DNA of 6,085 nt from Gammaproteobacteria bacterium (GTDB taxonomy: Bacteria > Pseudomonadota > Gammaproteobacteria > Steroidobacterales > Rariloculaceae): positions 1-6,085 of the forward strand of contig JAFGNC010000075.1 in assembly GCA_016927175.1 (NCBI GenBank), written 5' to 3'. Below are positions 1-6,085 of the stretch, piece after piece (position 1 is the first letter of the stretch; every line of letters begins with the position of its first letter). Under the pieces are notes generated by a model. It worked only from the letters and a program-made list of their open reading frames with translations. It made no database searches and was not told the DNA's origin. Position numbers and translations under genes: made by a program.

Positions 1-7
1 AGCTTCC

Positions 8-1126
<1,119 letters not shown>

Positions 1127-1131
1127 CGATT

Positions 1132-1137
1132 CTCCTT
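1132..1137 (-). promoter_or_regulatory. Shine-Dalgarno of hpnH
   Basis: The sense strand reads AAGGAG, then five bases (AATCG), then ATG at 1126. This near-consensus site fixes the hpnH start and shows that hpnH can initiate translation independently of idi, unlike the overlapped genes upstream. I saw no convincing -35/-10 pair in the 136-nt gap. Confidence 0.8.
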
Positions 1138-1163
1138 GGTGTTCTATCCTGGCTGCACGGCGA

Positions 1164-1241
1164 AAAAGGGGTCAGGGCCCTTTTCGGCCGTTCCCCGGGG
1201 AGCCGGCGAAACGCTCGCGAAAAAGGGCCCTGACCCCTTTT
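1164..1241. repeat. Inverted repeat, REPIN-like or terminator-like, between idi and hpnH
   Basis: Two perfect 21-bp arms (1164-1184 and 1221-1241) are inverted around a 36-nt spacer. Each arm has the form AAAAGGG-(7 nt)-CCCTTTT, so each can also fold alone into a 7-bp stem with a 7-nt loop. The spacer holds a second perfect palindrome, TCCCCGGGGA (1192-1201). Two small palindromic units in inverted orientation is the architecture of REPINs, the non-autonomous elements moved by REP-associated tyrosine transposases. AAAAGGGGTCAG-type repeats are, from memory, widespread in environmental proteobacteria. On the transcribed strand the second arm ends in TTTTT (1241-1237 equivalents at the idi-distal side of the stem), so the hairpin could also terminate or attenuate transcription before hpnH, or block 3' exonucleases. 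The structure is directly visible; which role applies is unresolved. Confidence 0.85.
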
Positions 1242-1262
1242 CTCGCCCCGTTCCGGCCGCGC

Positions 1263-1838
1263 TCAGCCGTCCGTTCCGGTCCGTCGCAGCAGCATGTCGA
1301 GGAAGTTGTGCTGGATGTGCGCCCATTCCATTTTGAACCATGGCGTGAAGCGCTCCGGCGACGCTTCGAGCTCCGCCTCGAGATCACCGATGCGGACCCA
1401 CCGCCAGTCTGCTATCTCGCTGACGTTGACGTCCACCGGTCCGTCGTAGCGGCCGTAGTACACCCAGCAGTACTCGTGCTCCGCGCCGATCGCGCCGTAT
1501 TGCGCTTGATACTTGAACTTGTACAGGAATTCGAGCGGACAGTCGAACCCGAGCTCCTGCATCAGGCGGCGCGACACCGCCTCGTCCATTTTCTCGCCGC
1601 GGCGCGGGTGCGAGCAGCAGGTGTTCGACCAGTAATTCGGCCACAGCGGCTTCGACGGCGACCGCTGCTGCAGCAGCAGCTCATCGTCGCCGTTGAAGAC
1701 GAAGATCGAGAACGCGCGATGCAGGATGCCGTTCCCGGTGTGACATGCGCTCTTCGTGTCGGAGCCGATCTCGCGATCGAGCTCGTCGACGAGGATCAGC
1801 TCCTCGCCGGAGTTGGAGACTATTTCCTCACGCGCCAT
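1263..1838 (-). CDS. idi: Isopentenyl-diphosphate delta-isomerase, type 1 (Nudix)
   Basis: This 191-residue protein interconverts isopentenyl and dimethylallyl diphosphate, the last step before prenyl chain building; it is metal-dependent, flavin-free and cytosolic. The family's active-site features are visible: His33 and His40 (ligands, 7 apart as in E. coli), the catalytic cysteine Cys75 and metal-ligand His77 in SNTCCSHPRRGE (72-83), a Nudix-like AVSRRLMQELGF (87-98), and the acidic pair Glu120/Glu122 in GAEHEYCWVYYG, which supply proton transfer and a metal ligand. The length matches bacterial type 1 enzymes. The TCCSHP and EHE motifs match the eukaryotic/Bacteroidetes style more than the E. 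coli VCGHP form. The ATG at 1838 overlaps the end of the HMGR-MK gene by 11 nt and has a GGGAG 9 nt upstream, so translation is probably coupled. Stop TGA at 1263-1265. An MVA-using cell needs this enzyme because the pathway makes only IPP. Confidence 0.97.
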   Translation of the reverse strand: MAREEIVSNSGEELILVDELDREIGSDTKSACHTGNGILHRAFSIFVFNGDDELLLQQRSPSKPLWPNYWSNTCCSHPRRGEKMDEAVSRRLMQELGFDCPLEFLYKFKYQAQYGAIGAEHEYCWVYYGRYDGPVDVNVSEIADWRWVRIGDLEAELEASPERFTPWFKMEWAHIQHNFLDMLLRRTGTDG

Positions 1839-4104
1839 CGAGCGTCGCTCCCAAGCTGATCGGCAGGGCCTGGTAGCCTGCCGCGCGTATCGCGTTCACG
1901 ACCGGCGTGGTATCGGATTCGCAGATTGCGACGATCGAGCCGCCGCCCCCGCCGCCGGTCAGCTTCGCGCCGAGCGCGCCGTTCTCGCGCGCGATCGTGA
2001 CGAGTTGCTCGAGCTCCGGGGTCGACACCTGCAGCGCATTCAACATGCCGTGGCAGACATTCATCAGCTCGCCGAGCGCCGGCAGATCGTGATCCTGTAT
2101 GGCCTGCACGCCTCGCAGCGTCAGCGTGTCGATCTGATCGAAAATACGCTCGTACAGCTTCCCGTCCTGCTGCCAGGCCTCGCGCACGCGCCCCACCGTT
2201 TTCGCGGTCAGGCCTTCGTAGCCGGTCATGCCGATCACGGCCGGAATCGGCCTGGTGATGTTCAGCGGCTCGATCAGCGGAGGATCGCCGGGGCGAAACA
2301 CGAGCGCGCGGCCGTAGCACGCGAGCGTGTTGTCGAGCCCGCTCGGGCTGCCGTGCGCGACCTTCTCCGACTCGAACGCGAGCCGGTTCACCTCGTCGTC
2401 GGAGAGCCCCAGCTTGAAGTGCGCGTCGAGCGCGCGCACGATCGCGACGGCCATCGCCGCCGAGCCGCCGAGGCCCATGCTGCGCGGAACCTCCGGGAAC
2501 ACCTCGATCCGCATGCCGCGGCCGGAGAGCCCCAGCTTGTCCAGCACGACTCCGGCGGGCTTCTCGAACGAGCGCCGGTCGGCCGGGTTGCGCGCGAGCT
2601 GATACTCGACGCCCCAGCGCGGAATCATCAGGTGGATCCCCTCGTCGCAGTCCTCGACCAGCGCGCGGATCGTCAGCGGCACAGGCGCCGCGATCGCGTG
2701 CCGGCCGTAAACCACCGCGTGCTCGCCGAGCAGCACGACCTTGCCGTAGCCGACGCCCATCGACGGGTTCTCGTGCTTTTTGACACCGCCCGAGCCGCCG
2801 GCCCGCCCCCGTTCCGCTTCGATCTCCGCGATGATCTCCTGCGCCTTCCAGACCTTTATCGTGCCGCTCTGGATCACGCGGTCGAGCACTTCGTCGAACA
2901 GCTCCTTCGGGGCGCCGGCGGCGGTCACGACGCTGCGCGCGTGCAGCGTCATGTGACCCTTCTGAATGCCCTCGGTCGCGAGCGCCCTGATCGCGGCGAA
3001 ATTCTGCGCGAGGCCGACGGCGGCCATGACCTCGGCCAGCTCGGTCGCGGATTTGACTCCGAGCAGCCGCAGATTCAGCGCGACGGTCGGATTGGACTCG
3101 AGCGGTGCGCCGACGATACCGACCTTGATCGGAATCTCGATGCTGCCGCAGAGGTTGCCTTCCTCGTCGGCGCGCCACTCGGTCAGCGAAGTGTAGCGGC
3201 CGCTCCTCGCGGCGTACGCATGGGCTCCCGCCTCGATGGCGCGCCAGTCATTGCCGGTCGCGATCGCGAGCGGGTCGATGCCGTTCATGATTCCCTTGTT
3301 GTGCGTCGCGGCGCGATACGGGTCGACGGCGGCGAAATCCGCCGCGACGATGATGCCGTCGCGCGCCTCTTCGCCCGAGTACCCGCGCCCGGCCAGCTTG
3401 CCGACGGGAATCCTGCACGACGCGCGGACGAGCGCACGGTCGGTCAGGTTCGACAGGATCCGCAGGAACACGCGCCCGCCCGTGATCGACTCGATCAGCG
3501 GCGCGACGCCCTCGCACATGCCGTTGACGAGATTCGCGCCCATCGCATCGCGCGTGTCGACCAGCAGATGCACGACCAGCATCGGCTTGCCGCTCGACGG
3601 CAGCGGATGGACGAACAGCTCGATGTCCCGCGCTCCGCCGCCGCGCGCGACCATGTTCGGGTGGAAGCTGTTCGCGAGATTGACGACCTCGCGGGCGCGG
3701 TCGCGCAGCTTCGCCTTGGCCTTCTCCATGTTCGGCACGTTGACGACCTGGATCTGCCCGATCAGGATCGGATCGGAAGCTTCGGCCTCGAAGCCGCCGG
3801 AAGAGCGCACGAGCTTGCAGGCCGAGCCGAGCGCCGCGACCACCGACGGCTCCTCGACGACCATCGGCGCGATGTACTGCTTCCCGTTGACGACGAGATT
3901 CATGCCGAGACCGAGCGGCAGCCCCATGACGCCGACGACGTTCTCGATCATCTTGTCCGCGGCGGACAGATCGAGCGTGTGCCGGCCGGTGGACAGGGCC
4001 CGGAAATCGCTGGCGCTCAACAACCCCCGCTCGTGGACGGCCCTGACCCGCTCCTCGATGCTGAGCTTGTAGAAATCCGGAATTCTCAGTCGATCCGCAC
4101 TCAC
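1828..4104 (-). CDS. Fused class II HMG-CoA reductase - mevalonate kinase
   Basis: One uninterrupted 758-residue frame carries two consecutive mevalonate-pathway enzymes. Residues ~1-430 are a class II HMG-CoA reductase resembling Pseudomonas mevalonii MvaA: MIENVVG (52-58), catalytic Glu85 in VVEEPS, DAMGAN (186-191, nucleotide binding), Lys270 in HNKGIMNG, Asp286 in GNDWRA and His384 in KGHMTLHAR. Lys-Asp-His spacings (16 and 98) equal those I recall for P. mevalonii Lys267/Asp283/His381. A Gly-rich linker (~434-448, containing GGSGG) leads into a GHMP kinase from ~449: GKVVLLGEHAVVYG (454-467), ATP loop MGLGGSAA (543-550), ESEKVAHGSPSGLDN with Glu580 and catalytic Asp591, and KLTGGGGGGS (714-723). 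This set identifies mevalonate kinase rather than PMK or MvaD. The GTG at 4104 is chosen because it gives a GTGA overlap with the upstream stop, a GAGGAG 8 nt upstream, and an N-terminus that aligns with MvaA; a GTG at 4146 is possible but weaker. The protein would convert HMG-CoA to mevalonate and then 5-phosphomevalonate. Confidence 0.95.
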   Translation of the reverse strand: MSADRLRIPDFYKLSIEERVRAVHERGLLSASDFRALSTGRHTLDLSAADKMIENVVGVMGLPLGLGMNLVVNGKQYIAPMVVEEPSVVAALGSACKLVRSSGGFEAEASDPILIGQIQVVNVPNMEKAKAKLRDRAREVVNLANSFHPNMVARGGGARDIELFVHPLPSSGKPMLVVHLLVDTRDAMGANLVNGMCEGVAPLIESITGGRVFLRILSNLTDRALVRASCRIPVGKLAGRGYSGEEARDGIIVAADFAAVDPYRAATHNKGIMNGIDPLAIATGNDWRAIEAGAHAYAARSGRYTSLTEWRADEEGNLCGSIEIPIKVGIVGAPLESNPTVALNLRLLGVKSATELAEVMAAVGLAQNFAAIRALATEGIQKGHMTLHARSVVTAAGAPKELFDEVLDRVIQSGTIKVWKAQEIIAEIEAERGRAGGSGGVKKHENPSMGVGYGKVVLLGEHAVVYGRHAIAAPVPLTIRALVEDCDEGIHLMIPRWGVEYQLARNPADRRSFEKPAGVVLDKLGLSGRGMRIEVFPEVPRSMGLGGSAAMAVAIVRALDAHFKLGLSDDEVNRLAFESEKVAHGSPSGLDNTLACYGRALVFRPGDPPLIEPLNITRPIPAVIGMTGYEGLTAKTVGRVREAWQQDGKLYERIFDQIDTLTLRGVQAIQDHDLPALGELMNVCHGMLNALQVSTPELEQLVTIARENGALGAKLTGGGGGGSIVAICESDTTPVVNAIRAAGYQALPISLGATLDGA
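1848..1852 (-). promoter_or_regulatory. Shine-Dalgarno of idi inside the fusion gene
   Basis: The sense strand reads GGGAG, nine bases before the idi ATG at 1838. It lies in the last codons of the HMGR-MK gene, so ribosomes finishing that gene pass over and could re-initiate here. Confidence 0.6.
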
Positions 4105-5135
4105 TCGGCTTGCTCCTCGACAACCATACCCTGCCGGTCCAGGCACAGGTCGATGACCTGATAGCCGTCGTCGCCGACGGCCCGCTCGAACGCGCGCAAT
4201 GCGTCGTCGTCGGCCGCCAGCGCTAATCCGAGATCGCCGCCGCCCGCGCCGCTGACCTTGTAGGTCACCCCGAAGCGGCGTGCATGCTCACCGATGGCGC
4301 GGTGCTCGACCGTCACGATATCGGCTCCGATCGCCCGACCCAGAACATCCAATTGTCGCCCGTACAGATCGACGGCGCGCAGAAATTCTTTGCTATCCTC
4401 GTGCCTCGCAGCGGCGCAGCCCCCCTCCGCGATGTCTTCCATGACGCGTTGCCGCTCCGCAGCCTCGGTCGGCCGCTCCGTCTTCCAGCTCCGGTAGCGT
4501 GCTACCAGATCGGGCGTCGAAGCCGACCGGCCGGCAAAAATACCCGCGAATCCTACACTGTTCGGGAGCCGGACTGAACCAACCTGGGGCAAAGTTCCAG
4601 CCTGCAACCGGAACTCGATCACACCCCCGGTATAAGCGGCGGCCACGTCGAGGCCGCTGCCGGAGCCGCCCTGAAACCGCCGGTGCAGCTCGATCAGCTG
4701 CTCGAGCGACGGCCGGGAGGCGGCGAGGCCCGCTCCGCCCCGCGTCCAGGCTGCCCACGCGCCGGCCCATGCGCACAGCGCCGCGGCGCTGGAGCCGAGC
4801 CCGAGCTTGCGGCCATCGAAGAACAGCTCCCGCGAATCGAGCACTGCGCTCCACGGCTCGGGCGATGCACCCGGCAGTCCCGTCGCGGCCGCATCGATCA
4901 GCGCCATCCCGGTTTGCCGGCCCGGCTCGACGTCGTGACGCGCGGGCTCCGGGAAGCGCGTCTCCAGCGTGCTGCGCCGGCTGCCGCTCGGACCGATCCG
5001 GGCACGGCAGCGCCGGTCCACGGCAAGCACCAGGGCGGGCGCGCCGTCGAGCACCGCGTACTCTCCGAGCACGGCGAGCTTGCCCGGCGCGCTCGCGGCG
5101 ATTCGGCGGCCGGCGGCGGGGCGCGAAGCGGCCAC
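4101..5135 (-). CDS. Phosphomevalonate kinase (GHMP superfamily)
   Basis: The 344-residue protein phosphorylates 5-phosphomevalonate to 5-diphosphomevalonate with ATP in the cytosol. Signatures of the eukaryotic/streptococcal PMK family: APGKLAVLGEYAVLDG at 16-31 (the GEYAVL form separates PMK from the GEHAVVYG of mevalonate kinase), the ATP-binding loop KLGLGSSAA at 110-118, QGGSGSGLDVAAAYTGG at 155-171 (PMK typically has a GSGxDVA run here), AGRSASTPDLV at 201-211, and the glycine loop VSGAGGGDLGLAL at 294-306. The length is close to MvaK2-type enzymes. The GTG at 5135 starts one base after the mvaD stop; only a weak GAG-type ribosome site precedes it, so coupling to mvaD translation is likely. 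No methionine occurs until residue 77, after the first kinase motif, so a later ATG start is excluded. Its TGA overlaps the GTG of the fusion gene. I leave the symbol blank because bacterial naming (mvaK2, pmk) varies. Confidence 0.92.
   Translation of the reverse strand: MAASRPAAGRRIAASAPGKLAVLGEYAVLDGAPALVLAVDRRCRARIGPSGSRRSTLETRFPEPARHDVEPGRQTGMALIDAAATGLPGASPEPWSAVLDSRELFFDGRKLGLGSSAAALCAWAGAWAAWTRGGAGLAASRPSLEQLIELHRRFQGGSGSGLDVAAAYTGGVIEFRLQAGTLPQVGSVRLPNSVGFAGIFAGRSASTPDLVARYRSWKTERPTEAAERQRVMEDIAEGGCAAARHEDSKEFLRAVDLYGRQLDVLGRAIGADIVTVEHRAIGEHARRFGVTYKVSGAGGGDLGLALAADDDALRAFERAVGDDGYQVIDLCLDRQGMVVEEQAE
4113..4118 (-). promoter_or_regulatory. Shine-Dalgarno deciding the HMGR-MK start
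   Basis: The sense strand reads GAGGAG, eight bases before the GTG at 4104. It sits in the final codons of the PMK gene (its ...VVEEQAE end) and, with the GTGA stop/start overlap, argues for the 758-residue form rather than the longer 772-residue reading from GTG at 4146. Confidence 0.75.
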
Positions 5136-5136
5136 G

Positions 5137-6085
5137 TCAGCCGGTCTCGAGCCCGGGGCCGAGGCCCGTCACGAGCACGTCGAGCACCCCCGGCACTCCC
5201 GCGAGCTCCGCCTCGACGTCGCTGCGCGCTCCCGGCGCGCAGACGGCCTTGACCTGGGGGCCCGCGTCGATAGTGAAAAAAACCGGCACGCCGCGCCGGC
5301 GTAGCGAGCGCACGGCGTGCACGCATTCGACCGTGACCCCGTTCCAGTACAGCAGCGGCGGCCGAGCCGCCATCGCGGCGGCGTGCATCTTCAGGCAGCT
5401 GTGCTCGGCGAGATCGGCCAGCAGGTCGAAGTCCCGTGCCTCGATCGCCCGCCTCGCGCCGGCGAGATCGGCGGGCTGCTCCGCCACCCACGCCGGATAG
5501 TACGGAGACGACGCTTCCGATCGCGCCATGCCCGGGCCTGAGCCGACGTCCTTCTCACCCCGCGCCGTGATCGCGACGACGACCTCGAGCGGCCACGCGT
5601 CCGCGGGCAGCAGCGGCTCCGCATAACTGTCGCCGCCGTCGGCCGCCGCGCCCGCGTGCATCTCGACGAAGCCGCCGAAGACCGATCGGGCCGCGGAGCC
5701 CGAGCCCTGACGCGCCGCAATGCTGAGCTCGCGCGGCGTCAGCTCGAGACCGAGCGCCCGGGCGCCCGCGCCGACCAGCGCGGCAAACCCCGATGCCGAC
5801 GATGCGAGCCCCGCGCCCGTCGGAAAATTGTTGCGGCTGACTATGCTCGCTCGCGCCGTGACTCCGGCGCGCTGCCGCAGCAGGTCGAGGCAGGCGGATA
5901 CCCGCGCAAGCTGCTCCGGCCGCGCCGCGCCGTCGAGCGACAGCTGGTCGGACGCGAGCCGCTCGTCGAAGCGGACCTCCGTTTCCGACCACAGGGCGTC
6001 GAGCGTGATCGAAATCGAACCGACGGCCGGGATCTTCAGCGCGGCGTCCGCCTTGCCCCAGTATTTGATCAGCGCGATGTTGGCA
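5137..6085 (-). CDS. mvaD: Diphosphomevalonate decarboxylase, N-terminus cut by window edge
   Basis: The frame is open from the right edge to TGA at 5137-5139, giving 315 visible residues; by family comparison only about 8-15 N-terminal residues are missing. The enzyme phosphorylates and decarboxylates 5-diphosphomevalonate, giving isopentenyl diphosphate. Seen, numbering from the first complete codon: ANIALIKYWGK (1-11), the family's N-terminal hallmark; GSISITL (22-28); FPTGAGLASSASGFAAL (87-103), the ATP loop with the paired serines; ARQGSGSAARSVFGGFVEM (124-142), with the conserved serine and Arg133; SCLKMHAAAM (229-238); and FTIDAGPQVK (270-279), with catalytic Asp273. This full motif set separates it from mevalonate 3-kinase-like relatives. 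The substrate region reads IPAVGSIS where yeast and streptococcal enzymes typically carry an NxSIS run. A start at the ATG at 5661 would remove the ATP loop and is wrong; the gene clearly runs off the right edge. It is the first visible gene of the operon. Confidence 0.95.
   Translation of the reverse strand, partial: ANIALIKYWGKADAALKIPAVGSISITLDALWSETEVRFDERLASDQLSLDGAARPEQLARVSACLDLLRQRAGVTARASIVSRNNFPTGAGLASSASGFAALVGAGARALGLELTPRELSIAARQGSGSAARSVFGGFVEMHAGAAADGGDSYAEPLLPADAWPLEVVVAITARGEKDVGSGPGMARSEASSPYYPAWVAEQPADLAGARRAIEARDFDLLADLAEHSCLKMHAAAMAARPPLLYWNGVTVECVHAVRSLRRRGVPVFFTIDAGPQVKAVCAPGARSDVEAELAGVPGVLDVLVTGLGPGLETG

Larger units (their letters stand above)
1127..1262. other. Intergenic gap between idi and hpnH
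   Basis: This 136-nt stretch is the only gap longer than 1 nt between genes in the window. It contains the inverted repeat and the hpnH ribosome site, and I see no credible small gene in it. Short frames here are made of the repeat itself. No clear sigma-70 promoter is visible, so hpnH may depend on read-through from idi or on a promoter I cannot recognise. Confidence 0.7.

Noticed and set aside
1144..1387. Small minus-strand frames across the idi/hpnH gap (65 and 71 codons)
   Set aside because: They are translations of the inverted repeat plus out-of-frame idi sequence, with no ribosome site or family resemblance.
2776..2790. TTGACA-like -35 hexamer on the plus strand
   Set aside because: It falls inside the fusion-gene linker on the opposite strand, has no matching -10 element and no gene downstream on that strand.
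1828..4146. Longer 772-residue form of the fusion from GTG at 4146
   Set aside because: The extra 14 residues overlap the PMK coding end, do not resemble the N-terminus of class II reductases, and GTG at 4104 has a strong Shine-Dalgarno and a GTGA overlap.
1756..4161. An 801-codon open frame on the plus strand
   Set aside because: It lies antisense to the HMGR-MK gene, is rich in Arg, Asp, Ala and His with no recognisable domain, and is the usual mirror product of strong third-position GC codon bias in the real gene.
5137..5661. A short 174-residue protein starting at ATG 5661
   Set aside because: The same frame is open to the right edge and encodes the N-terminal MvaD motifs, so 5661 is an internal methionine.

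Overview
This high-GC window is a tightly packed, one-directional gene cluster read entirely from the minus strand (right to left). It carries an almost complete mevalonate (MVA) pathway from HMG-CoA to IPP/DMAPP, followed by a hopanoid-modification gene. In transcription order: diphosphomevalonate decarboxylase (mvaD, 5' end cut by the right edge), a PMK-type phosphomevalonate kinase, a single ORF fusing class II HMG-CoA reductase to mevalonate kinase, type 1 isopentenyl-diphosphate isomerase (idi), and the radical SAM enzyme HpnH.

The first four genes are packed as an operon. The mvaD stop and kinase start are 1 nt apart, the kinase and fusion gene share a GTGA overlap (4 nt), and the fusion gene and idi overlap by 11 nt. 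After idi comes the only real gap (1127-1262, 136 nt). It holds a perfect 21-bp inverted repeat whose arms are each self-complementary (REPIN-like or terminator-like). hpnH then begins with its own strong Shine-Dalgarno sequence.

Functionally, HMG-CoA is reduced to mevalonate and phosphorylated by one polypeptide. It is phosphorylated again by the PMK and decarboxylated by MvaD to IPP, and Idi interconverts IPP and DMAPP. HpnH adds the 5'-deoxyadenosyl group to hopene, the first step towards C35 hopanoids, so precursor supply and a downstream triterpenoid use sit side by side. Thiolase and HMG-CoA synthase are not in the window.

The organism is a high-GC, hopanoid-making bacterium. HpnH, the Pseudomonas mevalonii-like class II reductase and the repeat suggest a proteobacterium (perhaps gamma), a phylum that mostly uses the MEP pathway. 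This placement is inference from the sequence alone. The most notable feature is the HMG-CoA reductase-mevalonate kinase fusion.
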